From: an uncultured Alistipes sp.
Lineage (GTDB): Bacteria; Bacteroidota; Bacteroidia; Bacteroidales; Rikenellaceae
Assembly (NCBI GenBank): GCA_944320985.1
Contig: CALUJN010000048.1
Coordinates: forward strand, 1 to 64,000
Direction of reading: 5' to 3'
Length of the DNA: 64,000 nt
Part shown: positions 38,313 through 48,639 of the stretch, piece after piece
Layout: each line of letters starts with the position of its first letter
Position numbering within the stretch: the first letter of the stretch is position 1
The notes under the pieces: model-generated
What the model was told of the DNA's origin: nothing
The model's input: the letters and a program-made list of their open reading frames with translations, nothing else
Databases searched by the model: none
Made by a program: the position numbers and the translations under genes

Positions 38313-41300
38313 ATGAAAGATATTGCATTTTTGAAGTCGAAATACCGCGCATGGGGCTGTATGCTGCTCGTTGCCCTGACCGGGCTGGGCAGTGTGGCCG
38401 TGCAGGCGCGGCCGACAGAGCCCAAGCGGGTCGATATCGCGCTGACGATCGTCGACCGGAACGGAGAGGCCATTCCCGGTGCGGAGATCTCGGTCAACGA
38501 GGGCGGCATGCACCTCACGGCCGATGAGAACGGACAGGTGCGCTTCACCGCATCGGCGCGCGACATGGTCTCCATCTCGAAGGAGGGCTACACCTCCAAC
38601 CATGCAATGGCCGGGGCGCTTGTCGAGTCGAAACAGGTGACGCTGACCGACGAACAGCTTCTGGCCAGCGAGTCCGATGAGTTGCCGCTGCCGTTCGGTG
38701 TGCAGAAGAAGCGCTGGTCGGTGGGCAGTACGATCGTCATCCGCGGCGAGGATCTCGAGAAGTACTCCTCGACCGATATCCGCAATGCCCTGACGGCGAT
38801 TGCCGCCGGAGTGGAGGTAACGGAGAAGTTCGGCGGTCCGGGTGTCAATCCCCTGGAGCATATCGGACAGTACGGAGCCTCGACGCGCATCTCGGTTACG
38901 TCGCGCGGCAACCAGATGATCTACATGGTTGACGACATTCCGGTCCAGATCGACGAAACGCCGCTGGATCCGCAGCAGATCGAGTCGATTACGATCGTGC
39001 GCGACGTGCTGGAGAAGACGATGTACGGCCCTTCGGCTGCCAACGGCATTGTCTACATCCGCACCAAACGGGGCAAATACAACGAGCGTTATCTGAATGT
39101 GGAGGTTGAGGGCGGTGTGAACACCGTGGACCGCATGCCGGAGTATGTCGGCGGAGCCGATTATGCCCGTCTGAACAACATCGCACGTAACAACAGCGGT
39201 CTGGAGATGCTCTATACGCGGGATGATGTGGCGGCCTATGCCCGCAACGACGCCTACGACCAGTGGCATCCGAGCGTGAACTTCCGCGACATGATGCTCA
39301 AGAACACGATGTATTACACGAAGGCGAACGTCTCCTCGGGAGGCGGCAACGACTACCTGCGCTATTTCGCCTACCTGGGCTATGCGGGCGAGGACGACAT
39401 CTACAAGATCGGACCGCAGGCCGGCTACAATCGCGTGAACATCAATGCGAATCTCGACATCAAGCTGCACCGTTACATCCGGGCGCGTTTCGGTCTGATC
39501 TCGACGTTGGGCCTCCGCCGCTCGGCCAACTACGGCTACAGTTCGAACTACTCCTCGGAGGATGCCTCGTCGAATACGACGCTCGGCGTGACGGAGTTCC
39601 CGGACGTGATCAGCGACGTGAACACCATTCCGGCCCTTTCGTTCCCGATCTATGCCAACAACGATCCCTCGCTCGAATCGCCGTGGTATGCCGTCTCGTC
39701 GCTCTACAAGCAGAATCCGATCGCCAATATTCTGGAGAACGGTGCCTATACGGAGACCATCCGCAAGGGTTTGGTCAACGTGGGAATCGATGTGGACCTG
39801 TCGTTCCTCACGCCGGGCCTCACGTCGATGAGCTACGGAGCCTACGATGCGACGAACCTCGTGCGTCTGGGTACGGCCGAGGACTACGCCGCCTATATCC
39901 TCAACAAGGGAATCGACGAGCACGGTTACGATGCGATGATTCCCGTGCAGAGCAGCAGCCACAGTGTCAAGGCCATGTCGCAGAAGACCCGCCTGCTGGA
40001 CTACTTCTCGAACCGCTTCTATTTCGTCCAGAAGTTCGCCTACGACCGCACCTTCGGACGGCATGCCGTGCAGGCTTCGGCCTCCTACCTGATCACGAAG
40101 CGCTCGCAGAAGTTCATCACCGAGCATCGCCGCGAGATGAATTTCGCCTTCGGAGCGGGATATGCCTACGACGGACGCTATCTGGTGCAGGCAGCCTGCA
40201 ACTACCAGGGTACCTATTCGCTGCTGAACAACCGATGGTCGACCTCGCCCTCCGTGGGTCTGGGGTGGATCATCTCCGAGGAGGAGTTCATGCGCAACGT
40301 GCATGCGATCGACTTCCTGAAACTGCGGGCCGAAGGGGGTATCCTCTACTATGACAGTGCGACCTCTGCGAACCGCGACGTGGACAACTACAAATGGGAC
40401 AACTCGGGTCAGAAATTCGGCCCGCACTCCAACAACCAGTGGTTCGGCAGTACGGTAAGCGATGCCGTCGACCGGCTCTATCCGCAGATGCTGGGCAACC
40501 CGAATCTGCGTCTGGAGAAGCGCCGCGAGTTGACCGTAGGTGTGGATGCCGTGGCTTTCCGGCAGCGGCTGAACTTCTCGCTGAGCTACTACAACATCCT
40601 GCGCGACGGTCCCGTTGCGGAGCTTCAGAACATGCTGCCGCTCCTGGCCGGTGTCTCGGGCGGAGCCCTGTGGATGAACTACGAAAAGACGCGCTACCAG
40701 GGATATGAACTCTCTCTGGGATGGCACGACCGGAGCGGAGACTTCTCCTATTCGGTCAACGGCTGGGCTTCGGTGCAGGCCTCGAAGGTGCTGCGCGCCG
40801 ATGAGCTCAACTACAAGGAGGCATACCGTTCGAAGGTGGGCTATTCGGCCTCCTCGATCTGGGGTCTGCGCTGCCTCGGGCAGTTCGCTACGGACGAGGA
40901 GACGCTGCTCGTGCCGCAGCTCTTCGACGGAGAGCTCCAGGCCGGGGACCTCAAGTACGAGGACATGAACGGCGACGGACAGATCGACGACAACGACTTC
41001 TGCGTAATCGGCAATTCGGTTCCGAAGCTGATCTACGGCATTCACGTGAATCTCAAGTACCGGGATTTCGATCTCACGCTGACGGGTACGGGACGTGCGT
41101 TCTACGATCTGGCGCTGACGAACGACTACTTCTGGAACGGCTGGGGTGACGGCAACTATTCGAAGTATACGCTGGAGCACGCCGGAGATCCCACGCACCC
41201 GCGCCTGACCTACAACAAGGTGAACAACAACTACAAGACGTCGACCTATTGGCTTGCCGACGGAGGCTTCTTTAAGATCCAGAGCCTCGAACTGGGATAC

Positions 41301-41480
41301 GAACTGCCCATCCGGCGCCTGAACCTCTCGACGATCCGCCGCATGCGCGTCTATCTGCGGGGTAACAACCTGTGCACCCTTTCGAAGATCAAGGATGTGG
41401 ATCCCGAGGCGCTGAGTTCGGGGCTGACGAACTATCCGCTCATGAGAACCTTTGTGGCCGGTATCAAGTTAACCTTCTAA
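38313..41480 (+). CDS. SusC-family TonB-dependent transporter (second pair)
   Basis: The 1055-residue protein has a signal peptide, a short regulatory-like domain (VDIALTIVDRNGEAIPGAEI), a plug (STIVIRGEDLEKYSSTDIR, MIYMVDDIPVQIDETPLDPQ, YGPSAANGIVYIRTKRG) and a barrel ending RTFVAGIKLTF. It lacks the canonical VVVGYG start of the plug seen in the first SusC; FGVQKKRWSVG stands in its place. It is clearly a different subfamily, not a recent duplicate. I chose the ATG at 38313; the in-frame ATG at 38274 overlaps susD1 and would precede a poor signal peptide. Confidence 0.93.
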   Translation: MKDIAFLKSKYRAWGCMLLVALTGLGSVAVQARPTEPKRVDIALTIVDRNGEAIPGAEISVNEGGMHLTADENGQVRFTASARDMVSISKEGYTSNHAMAGALVESKQVTLTDEQLLASESDELPLPFGVQKKRWSVGSTIVIRGEDLEKYSSTDIRNALTAIAAGVEVTEKFGGPGVNPLEHIGQYGASTRISVTSRGNQMIYMVDDIPVQIDETPLDPQQIESITIVRDVLEKTMYGPSAANGIVYIRTKRGKYNERYLNVEVEGGVNTVDRMPEYVGGADYARLNNIARNNSGLEMLYTRDDVAAYARNDAYDQWHPSVNFRDMMLKNTMYYTKANVSSGGGNDYLRYFAYLGYAGEDDIYKIGPQAGYNRVNINANLDIKLHRYIRARFGLISTLGLRRSANYGYSSNYSSEDASSNTTLGVTEFPDVISDVNTIPALSFPIYANNDPSLESPWYAVSSLYKQNPIANILENGAYTETIRKGLVNVGIDVDLSFLTPGLTSMSYGAYDATNLVRLGTAEDYAAYILNKGIDEHGYDAMIPVQSSSHSVKAMSQKTRLLDYFSNRFYFVQKFAYDRTFGRHAVQASASYLITKRSQKFITEHRREMNFAFGAGYAYDGRYLVQAACNYQGTYSLLNNRWSTSPSVGLGWIISEEEFMRNVHAIDFLKLRAEGGILYYDSATSANRDVDNYKWDNSGQKFGPHSNNQWFGSTVSDAVDRLYPQMLGNPNLRLEKRRELTVGVDAVAFRQRLNFSLSYYNILRDGPVAELQNMLPLLAGVSGGALWMNYEKTRYQGYELSLGWHDRSGDFSYSVNGWASVQASKVLRADELNYKEAYRSKVGYSASSIWGLRCLGQFATDEETLLVPQLFDGELQAGDLKYEDMNGDGQIDDNDFCVIGNSVPKLIYGIHVNLKYRDFDLTLTGTGRAFYDLALTNDYFWNGWGDGNYSKYTLEHAGDPTHPRLTYNKVNNNYKTSTYWLADGGFFKIQSLELGYELPIRRLNLSTIRRMRVYLRGNNLCTLSKIKDVDPEALSSGLTNYPLMRTFVAGIKLTF

Positions 41481-41484
41481 AGCG

Positions 41485-43302
41485 ATGATGATGAAACGAA
41501 TCTATCAAATATTGACGGTTGCCGCAGTCGGCGGACTTTGCGCCTGCAGTGATTTTCTGGATCCCTATCCTTCGGCGATCCGTTCGGAGGACTACGTGCT
41601 GTCGAACCCCACGACCATGCAGGGACTGATCGGCAAGTGTTACGACTACATGTCGCAGAATTACGACAACAACGAAGGGGCCTATCTGGACTGTGCCACG
41701 GACAACGCCGTGCGGACCTCGACGACGGACGTGATCCGGCGCTTCGCCATCGGCGTGACGAGCCCGACGAACGATCCCTTCCAGACCTACTGGGAGCGCG
41801 ACTACCAGGGCATCTACAATACGAACATGTTCCTGAAGGACAACCGGGGTCTGAACATGCGCTACATGCTCGATGACCACCTGGACGAGTTGCTTCGCAA
41901 GCGCCTCTGGGGTGAGGCCTACGCGCTGCGAGCCTGGTTCCAGTGGGATCTGCTGCAGAAGTTCGGCGGACGGGGAACCGACGGACGGCTGCTGGGCTAT
42001 CCCATTCTGCTCGAGCCGGTCCGGATCTGGGAGATGACTCCCGAAGAGATCCAGGATCTGACCGTCGAGCGCAACACCTATGACGAGTGCGTGGCCCAGA
42101 TCCTCAAGGATTGCGATTCGGCCTACAAGTATCTGCCCATCGCCCACCGGGACTTCCTGGTTCCGGATCAGAATGACCGGCGTGTGCTCGGGGCGCAGAA
42201 CTGGGGCCGCATGGACGGCATCACGACCGTGGCCATCAAGGCGCTGGTCTATCTGACGTGGGCCAGCCCGCGCTTCAACCCCGACGGGGACATGACGCGC
42301 TGGCAGAAGGCCGCCGAATATGCCAAGGAGGTCATGGATTTCAAGATGACGGTGGATAACGTTTCGGGCGGTTTCTCCGTGGACCGTCAGGTCGACTGGT
42401 GCGATCCGAACAACCCGGAGATCGTCTTCGCTTCGCGTTACAAGTCGAGCAACGACGATCTGGAGCGTGCCTTCTACCCGGGCGGGTTCCAGGGCAACGG
42501 CACGATGGGTGCCACGCAGGATCTGGTCGATGCCTTCGGCATGGCCGACGGCTATCCGGTCGGCGAATCGCCCAACTACGACTACGATCCGGCCAATCCC
42601 TATCTGAACCGCGATCCGCGCTTCTACAGCGTCATCTTCTATAACGGGCGTTCGGTCGTAACCGGCACTACGGGCAAGACCTATACGTTCGAGAACTGGA
42701 CCAACGGCGGTAAGGATGCGGCCGGGACGAGCTCGAAGAATTCGCTGACGAACTACCACATCAAGAAGTTCGTCTATATGGGAGTCAACTGGTCGGAGAG
42801 CTCCGTGAGCCGGATGCCGCACTCGAAGTTCTTCATCCGCTGGGCCCATATGGTGCTGGCCTTTGCCGAGGCGGCGAACCAGGTCGGCGGACCCAATGCC
42901 CCGATCGACGGGCTGACGGCCAAAGAGGCCATCGCCTATCTGCGCAGCCGTACGACCTACGACGGTGCCGAGGGTATCGTGGAGGATCCCTATCTGGATC
43001 AGATCGCCCTTTCGGGCAAGGATGCCTTCGACCGCTTCCTGCGTAACGAACGCCGCATCGAGACCTGTTTCGAGGGTACGTGGTTCTTCGATCTGCGCCG
43101 CTGGTCGACGACGCTCGGAGAGCTGAACCGCGACGTTCACGGAGTCGAGGTTACGCGCAAGGACAACGGCGATTTCGAGTACAATTTCGACAAGGTCATC
43201 GAGAAACGTCTCTTCACCTCGGCTTACCTCCCCATCCCCTACAAGGAGATGCTCAACGTCAAGGGCCTGATCCAGAACGAAGGTTGGGAAAACTGGCAAT
43301 AA
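41485..43302 (+). CDS. SusD-family surface glycan-binding lipoprotein (second pair)
   Basis: The 605-residue lipoprotein has a lipobox LCAC (C21) and SusD features: CSDFLDPYP after the lipobox, RLWGEAYALRAWFQWDLLQKFGG, AHMVLAFAEAANQVGG and the C-terminal RNERRIETCFEGTWFFDLRRW. It starts 4 bases after its SusC partner, so the pair is tightly coupled. It has low similarity by eye to the first SusD, so the two pairs may handle different oligosaccharides. Three consecutive ATG codons make the exact start uncertain by one or two residues. Confidence 0.93.
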   Translation: MMMKRIYQILTVAAVGGLCACSDFLDPYPSAIRSEDYVLSNPTTMQGLIGKCYDYMSQNYDNNEGAYLDCATDNAVRTSTTDVIRRFAIGVTSPTNDPFQTYWERDYQGIYNTNMFLKDNRGLNMRYMLDDHLDELLRKRLWGEAYALRAWFQWDLLQKFGGRGTDGRLLGYPILLEPVRIWEMTPEEIQDLTVERNTYDECVAQILKDCDSAYKYLPIAHRDFLVPDQNDRRVLGAQNWGRMDGITTVAIKALVYLTWASPRFNPDGDMTRWQKAAEYAKEVMDFKMTVDNVSGGFSVDRQVDWCDPNNPEIVFASRYKSSNDDLERAFYPGGFQGNGTMGATQDLVDAFGMADGYPVGESPNYDYDPANPYLNRDPRFYSVIFYNGRSVVTGTTGKTYTFENWTNGGKDAAGTSSKNSLTNYHIKKFVYMGVNWSESSVSRMPHSKFFIRWAHMVLAFAEAANQVGGPNAPIDGLTAKEAIAYLRSRTTYDGAEGIVEDPYLDQIALSGKDAFDRFLRNERRIETCFEGTWFFDLRRWSTTLGELNRDVHGVEVTRKDNGDFEYNFDKVIEKRLFTSAYLPIPYKEMLNVKGLIQNEGWENWQ

Positions 43303-43324
43303 ACATCCAAAACCGCATAGTATC

Positions 43325-44317
43325 ATGAAAAAATATCTGTTCATATCGCTTGCCTCGCTGCTGGGCCTGACCTCCTGCTATGACGATTACGTCAAGGACA
43401 ATCCGACGCAGGCCGTAGGTTTCGCCAATCAGACCGACGTGCGTTCGGTGATTGTCGGCGAGGGGATGAAGTTCTCCACGGGCGTGGCTCTGGGCGGCAT
43501 CATCGACAACGACCGCAACCGGCTGATCAATTACGAGATCGACTATTCGCTGGTCAACGACGAGACGCTGTCGGCCATGAAATCGCATCTTTTCTCCTAC
43601 ATCCAGGATCTGTGCAAACCGATCGATGCGCTGGAAGCGCTTCCGGCCGATGAATACCGGCTGCGTCCGGATGGCGGGGTCGACGGTGTTGTCCTGATTC
43701 GCGAGGGATCTCATCTGGGGCAGATCGTGATCAAGGTCGATTCGGTGAAATTCCTTTCGGACGCGTCGCGAACGACGCCCCGTTTTGTCATTCCGCTGCG
43801 CCTGACCGACGGCAACGATACCGGTCTGATCGAGGGAAAGACCACGTCGGTGATCGGCGTGCGTTACGAGAACATGCTCTTCGGCAACTACTGGCATGGC
43901 GGGGAGACCGTCGTGACGGATGCTTCGGGTCAGGAGGTCAACCGGATCCAGTATTATACGACTGTTCCGCAGGCCGATACGAAGGTCTGGACGCTGACGA
44001 CCGTCGAGCCGATGGCCTTGACGGCCAATGCCGTGGGCGGAGAGCTCAACGGCAGCAGCGCTCAGCTGAAACTTATCCAGGGAGCCGACGGCCAGATCAC
44101 CGTGGCATCGGTCGACGGAGCCCTTTACGAGGTTCAGCCCGATGGTGCGTGCTCGTTCAACCGGGCCAAGCTGCTGCAGGATCGCAAGATCTTCCTCAAG
44201 TACAAGTACGAGAAGGATGGCCTGACCTACCATGCAACCGATACACTGACCTTCCGCAACCGGATCCGCGACGGCGTGAACGAGTGGCAGGATGAGCACC
44301 CTGAAAATTACAAATAG
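43325..44317 (+). CDS. DUF1735-type lipoprotein, putative surface glycan-binding protein
   Basis: The 330-residue lipoprotein (lipobox LTSC, C18) has an N-terminal region (VGFANQTDVRSVIVGEGMKF, then VLIREGSHLGQIVIKVDS) typical of DUF1735 proteins. A beta-rich C-terminal half follows (YWHGGETVVTDASGQEVNRI, TDTLTFRNRI), similar to DUF4361. Such proteins are commonly placed directly after SusD in polysaccharide loci and are thought to bind glycan on the surface. No enzyme motif is visible. It lies 22 bases after susD2 and 2 bases before the first hydrolase. Confidence 0.8.
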   Translation: MKKYLFISLASLLGLTSCYDDYVKDNPTQAVGFANQTDVRSVIVGEGMKFSTGVALGGIIDNDRNRLINYEIDYSLVNDETLSAMKSHLFSYIQDLCKPIDALEALPADEYRLRPDGGVDGVVLIREGSHLGQIVIKVDSVKFLSDASRTTPRFVIPLRLTDGNDTGLIEGKTTSVIGVRYENMLFGNYWHGGETVVTDASGQEVNRIQYYTTVPQADTKVWTLTTVEPMALTANAVGGELNGSSAQLKLIQGADGQITVASVDGALYEVQPDGACSFNRAKLLQDRKIFLKYKYEKDGLTYHATDTLTFRNRIRDGVNEWQDEHPENYK

Positions 44318-44319
44318 CG

Positions 44320-45768
44320 ATGAAACGATTGTTAAGATACCTGTTTATTCTCTTCCCGGCACTGAGCCTGTCGGGAGCTCTTCTGGCCAAAACCCCTGAA
44401 TACCGGCAGGTTCTGAGCCGGGAGAATGCCCAGAAGAAGGAGTGGAAGAGTTATGAAACGAAGACGGTCGATCGCCTTGCGGGTTTCAATCCCCGCAAGA
44501 GCGATCCCCGGCAGGATGAGTTCGGGGGCTGGATGGTCGACCGGCAGGAGGCGACGGGCTTCTTCCGTACGGAGAAGATCGGTGATCGCTGGTGGTTGAT
44601 TGATCCCGAGGGCTATCCCTACCTGGCAAAGGGCATAGCGGTCTTCTCGATGGGCGGTTCGGACCGCCAGCGCAAGGCGCTGGAGGAGAAATTCTCGACG
44701 CCGGAGGCCTGGGCCACTTCGCAACAGGAGATGTTGCGCTCCTATGGCTTCAATTCGTTGGGAGCCTGGTCGGCCGTGGATGTGGTGCGCAAGACGGAGC
44801 ATCCGATGCCCTATACGGTGATCGTCAATCCGATGGGCACCTATCGCAGCCAGCACCTTAAGCATTTCGGCGGCAAATACAAACAGGCCGGCTGGCAGGG
44901 ATACCGGTTCGATCTGGCCATGGTTTTCGATCCGGGTTTCGATGCGTTGATCGACCGGGTTGTAAGTCAGGTTGCCCGGTATCGTGACGACAAGTATTTG
45001 GTGGGCTACTTTACGGATAACGAGCTTCCGTGGGTCAACGACGCGCTGGACCGCCATCTGACGCTGCTGGCGCACGACGAGGAGGCCTATCTGACGGTCC
45101 GCCGGTGGTTCGAGGAGCGCAAGGGCAAGGATGCGAAGGTGGAGGATATTACCGATGCGGATCGTCGGGCCTTCATGGCCTTCTATTTCGACACCTACAT
45201 GCGGAAGGTGACGTCGGCGTTGCGCAAGTACGATTCCAACCATCTCTACCTGGGTTGCCGCTTCAACCAGCACCGTGAAGAGATGGCCAGTGAGGAGATC
45301 TTCGCCGTGGCGGGGAAATACATGGATGTGATCTCGATCAACCATTACCGGCTGTGGCAGCCCAACGCCGAATGGATGGCCAACTGGGAGAAGTGGTCCG
45401 GAAAACCCTTCATCATCACGGAGTTCTACACCAAGGGTGAGGATTCGGGACTCCCGAACAATACCGGTGCGGGATGGAATGTCCAGACACAGGCCGATCG
45501 CGGTTGGTTCTATCAGAATTTTGTCCTGGAGCTGCTGTGCAGCGGCAACTGTGTGGGGTGGCACTGGTTCACCTACATGGACAACGATCCGCAGAATCTG
45601 AAGACCGACCCTTCGAACCGCGATTCGAACAAGGGGGTCGTGGCGTGGGACTTTACGCCCTACGGCGTGCTGCTGGACGAGATGAAGCAGTTGAATGACT
45701 GTACGTACCGTCTGACGCAGTATTTCGATGCCCAGAAAGCCAAAGCAAAACGTGAAATGAACCAATAA
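44320..45768 (+). CDS. agarase-like clan GH-A glycoside hydrolase, non-lipidated
   Basis: The 482-residue protein has a plain signal peptide (about 1-23) with no lipobox, so it is probably periplasmic. The catalytic barrel begins with ATGFFRTEKIGDRWWLIDPE (78-97), a strand pattern seen in proteins annotated as agarase (GH50-like). Two clan GH-A catalytic glutamates are visible: E235 in YFTDNELPW (acid/base) and E368 in KPFIITEFYTKGEDSG (nucleophile). HWFTYMDND near the C-terminus lines the active site. The family call is by pattern only; substrate could differ from agar. It is a tandem paralogue of the next gene. Confidence 0.75.
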   Translation: MKRLLRYLFILFPALSLSGALLAKTPEYRQVLSRENAQKKEWKSYETKTVDRLAGFNPRKSDPRQDEFGGWMVDRQEATGFFRTEKIGDRWWLIDPEGYPYLAKGIAVFSMGGSDRQRKALEEKFSTPEAWATSQQEMLRSYGFNSLGAWSAVDVVRKTEHPMPYTVIVNPMGTYRSQHLKHFGGKYKQAGWQGYRFDLAMVFDPGFDALIDRVVSQVARYRDDKYLVGYFTDNELPWVNDALDRHLTLLAHDEEAYLTVRRWFEERKGKDAKVEDITDADRRAFMAFYFDTYMRKVTSALRKYDSNHLYLGCRFNQHREEMASEEIFAVAGKYMDVISINHYRLWQPNAEWMANWEKWSGKPFIITEFYTKGEDSGLPNNTGAGWNVQTQADRGWFYQNFVLELLCSGNCVGWHWFTYMDNDPQNLKTDPSNRDSNKGVVAWDFTPYGVLLDEMKQLNDCTYRLTQYFDAQKAKAKREMNQ

Positions 45769-45779
45769 ACGACAACTCC

Positions 45780-47255
45780 ATGATCAAGACATTGAAATAT
45801 TCGTTGTTTGTATTCGGGGCGGCGCTTCTGGTGGCCGGTTGTACGGAGGACAAGACCTCGACACTTCCCGAAGTCTATCCCGAGGAGCCGGAGCTTCCCG
45901 GGGATGTCGAGCCGCCGCACGATGTGCGGGCCCGCAAGAATGCGACCACCACGGAGTGGACCGATTACAAGGCCTATACGGTGGATCGGATTCCGGGATT
46001 TGTGCCGGGCCAGGATCCCGAGACGGACAAATACGGCGGTTGGAAGGTGACGCAGCTTGAAGCGACGGGCTTCTTCCGCGTACAGCAGTTTGCCGGTCGG
46101 TGGTGGCTGGTGACACCCGAAGGGAATCTCTATCTTTCGAAGGGTGTGGCGGTCTTCTCGGCGGGCGGTTCGGACCGTCAGGCCGTGGCGCTGCAGGAGA
46201 AGTTCGGCTCGGTAAGCAACTGGGCCAAGCAGGAGACCTCGAAACTCAAGTCGCTGGGCTTCAATTCGCTAGGCGCGTGGTCGAATGTGGGAACCGTGCG
46301 CAAGCTCACCGAGCCGACGCCCTATACGGTGATTGTCAGCCCGATGGGAAGTCTCAACGGCTATATCAAATCGTCGGGCGAGGAGGCCGATGCCTCGTGG
46401 TCGGGTTGGGAGGGTTATCCCAACGACTTTGCCTGTGTTTTCCATCCGAAGTTCGACGAGTTCATCAAACAGGAGATTTCGGAGATCGCCACCTACAAGG
46501 ATGATCCCTACTGCATCGGTTACTTTACGGACAACGAGATTCCGTGGAAGGATTATGCGCTGGACCGCTGCCTGGAGGCGTGGCCCGAAACGCACGTCAA
46601 CCACCAGAAGGCGCAGGAGTGGCTCGATGCCCGCAAGGGCAAGACCGGAGCGAAGCTCTCGGAGGCGACGGATGCGGATCGCCGGGCCTTCATCGCCTAC
46701 TGCCTGGATATCTATCTGCAGAAGGTGACGGAGGCCATCAAGAAGTACGACCCGAACCACCTCTACCTGGGCTGCCGTTTCAACCAGTGGAACTACGAAC
46801 TGGTCAACGACGAGATCTTCAGGACGGCCGGGAAGTACATGGATGTGATCTCGATCAACCACTACCAGAAGTGGGAGCCGGATGCCACGGCCATGCAGAA
46901 CTGGGCCACGTGGTCCGGAAAACCCTTCATGGTGACGGAGTTCTATGTCAAGGGTGAGGATTCGGGGCTTCCGAACAACACCGGTGCGGGATGGAACGTG
47001 CGTACGCAGGCCGAGCGGGGTTATTTCTACCAGAATTTTGTGCTGGGTCTGCTTCGCAGCAAGGTCTGTGTGGGATGGCACTGGTTCACCTACATGGACA
47101 ACGACCCGGAGAACGAGAACACCGACCCGTCGAACCGCGACTCGAACAAGGGCATGGTGATGTGGAATTTCGAGGATTATGTACCCTTGCAGGAGAACAT
47201 GCAGGCGATCAACGACAATGTGTACCTGTTGACACGTTTTTACGATCAGCAATAA
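45780..47255 (+). CDS. agarase-like clan GH-A glycoside hydrolase, surface lipoprotein
   Basis: The 491-residue paralogue of the preceding gene carries a lipobox (LVAGC, C21) and a 25-residue acidic/proline linker, so it is probably on the cell surface. Catalytic residues match: E253 in YFTDNEIPW and E387 in KPFMVTEFYVKGEDSG. Long stretches are identical to the neighbour (GEDSGLPNNTGAGWNV, GWHWFTYMDNDP, TDPSNRDSNKG). The two probably arose by tandem duplication and then split between surface and periplasm. It starts 11 bases after the first copy. Confidence 0.75.
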   Translation: MIKTLKYSLFVFGAALLVAGCTEDKTSTLPEVYPEEPELPGDVEPPHDVRARKNATTTEWTDYKAYTVDRIPGFVPGQDPETDKYGGWKVTQLEATGFFRVQQFAGRWWLVTPEGNLYLSKGVAVFSAGGSDRQAVALQEKFGSVSNWAKQETSKLKSLGFNSLGAWSNVGTVRKLTEPTPYTVIVSPMGSLNGYIKSSGEEADASWSGWEGYPNDFACVFHPKFDEFIKQEISEIATYKDDPYCIGYFTDNEIPWKDYALDRCLEAWPETHVNHQKAQEWLDARKGKTGAKLSEATDADRRAFIAYCLDIYLQKVTEAIKKYDPNHLYLGCRFNQWNYELVNDEIFRTAGKYMDVISINHYQKWEPDATAMQNWATWSGKPFMVTEFYVKGEDSGLPNNTGAGWNVRTQAERGYFYQNFVLGLLRSKVCVGWHWFTYMDNDPENENTDPSNRDSNKGMVMWNFEDYVPLQENMQAINDNVYLLTRFYDQQ

Positions 47256-47267
47256 AACGACCCGATT

Positions 47268-48620
47268 ATGAAAACGATATTCAAATTTCAGACCATTCTG
47301 ATGTGGGGGCTTGTCCTCCTGTGGGGTTGCGAGGAGACCGTGGAACCGCTGCATCATACGGCCCCGCAAGTGACTTTCCCGGTCGGGGAGAGTTCGATGA
47401 CGGCCACCGTCGGGGAAGAGGTGGAGTTCCGGGCCAACGTCGAAGAGGGGGACCGTCTTACGTGCAGCTGGTATGTCGGCGAGACGCTCGAGGCTTCGAC
47501 CCCGTCGTTCACCTATGTTTTCCGCACGCCGGGAACGTTCGACGTGCGTTTCGAGGCCCGCAACGGCGCCGGATCGGTCTCCAAGACCTATGAGGTGACG
47601 GTCTCCGACGTGCTGGAGATGTACCTGTCGGTGGGTGATTCGACGCGCATCAAACGCCTGCAATTGGACAATCTGAAGGTGATGGCCATCGTGACGGCGG
47701 GCTCGAATGTGCAGCACGAGTGGACGGTCGACGGCCAAAAGGCCTCCACCGAAGCCTATTTCGATACGTTCGTGCTCGCGGACGCCAAGGTCTATACGGT
47801 AGCCTATCGTGGAACGAATGCCGCCGGAGAGTTCACGAAGAGCTTCGAGGTTGAGGTGCTGGAGCGGCCGCTGGAGGTCGAGTTCTCGAATACCGATGCG
47901 GTGATCTCCTGCAAGTCGGGTGAGACCGTGACGATCGACGCGACGGTTACGTTCGGCGGTACGGGTGTGCAGCACGAATGGAAGGTCGACGGAGCGCCGG
48001 TTTCGACCGAATCCCACTTCAGCTATACCTTCACGGGAGAGGGCCCCTATACGATCGATTATCGGGCCGAGAATGCCAAGGGCGAGACCGTAACGCGCCA
48101 GTGGACGGTCAACATCCAGGCTTCGGGTCTGCTGCTCGACGACTTCGAGTCGGGTTCGCTGACACCGTGGTGGCGTACCAAAGAGAACGATCCGGGCATT
48201 ACGGTCGAGGACAATCCCAAGCCGGATGCAGTCAACTCCAGTGCGAAGGTGATGCGCGACAAGGTCAACGGTACGGGCAGTACGTCCGGATACTTTACGC
48301 TGGAGACCTCGAAGATTCTCGAAGGCAAGGGTATCGACGTTACGAAGTGCACGGGTATCCGTTTCAAGGTTTACCTGGGCAAGAACAAGTACTATCCGCG
48401 TGTGGATATCGGCGGTACGAAGTACGCACCGGTGACGGAACCGCAGTTCAAGGATGAGTGGGAGGTGCTCGAATACCGCTTCCCGTTCAATCTGGACCCG
48501 ACAAAGATCATCCAGATCCGTCCGTTGCTGCAGCAGAACGGCAGCAATATCGCCTCTGGCGCTGTATCCGACACCAATACGCGCGAGGTTTATATCGACG
48601 ATATCGAATTCCTGGAGTAA
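47268..48620 (+). CDS. PKD-repeat surface glycan-binding lipoprotein (three repeats)
   Basis: The 450-residue lipoprotein (C21 after LLWG) has three PKD/Ig-like repeats of about 83 residues (about 33-115, 116-200, 201-283). Examples of the repeat core are CSWYVGETLEASTPSFTYVF and HEWKVDGAPVSTESHFSYTF. The C-terminal 165 residues begin with LLLDDFESGS and end with EVYIDDIEFLE, the pattern of a jelly-roll carbohydrate-binding module. The string-of-beads layout matches surface glycan-binding proteins that hold polymer away from the membrane. No catalytic motif is seen. It is followed 19 bases later by a longer paralogue. Confidence 0.8.
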   Translation: MKTIFKFQTILMWGLVLLWGCEETVEPLHHTAPQVTFPVGESSMTATVGEEVEFRANVEEGDRLTCSWYVGETLEASTPSFTYVFRTPGTFDVRFEARNGAGSVSKTYEVTVSDVLEMYLSVGDSTRIKRLQLDNLKVMAIVTAGSNVQHEWTVDGQKASTEAYFDTFVLADAKVYTVAYRGTNAAGEFTKSFEVEVLERPLEVEFSNTDAVISCKSGETVTIDATVTFGGTGVQHEWKVDGAPVSTESHFSYTFTGEGPYTIDYRAENAKGETVTRQWTVNIQASGLLLDDFESGSLTPWWRTKENDPGITVEDNPKPDAVNSSAKVMRDKVNGTGSTSGYFTLETSKILEGKGIDVTKCTGIRFKVYLGKNKYYPRVDIGGTKYAPVTEPQFKDEWEVLEYRFPFNLDPTKIIQIRPLLQQNGSNIASGAVSDTNTREVYIDDIEFLE

Positions 48621-48639
48621 ACACGAAAAAGACAGAACC

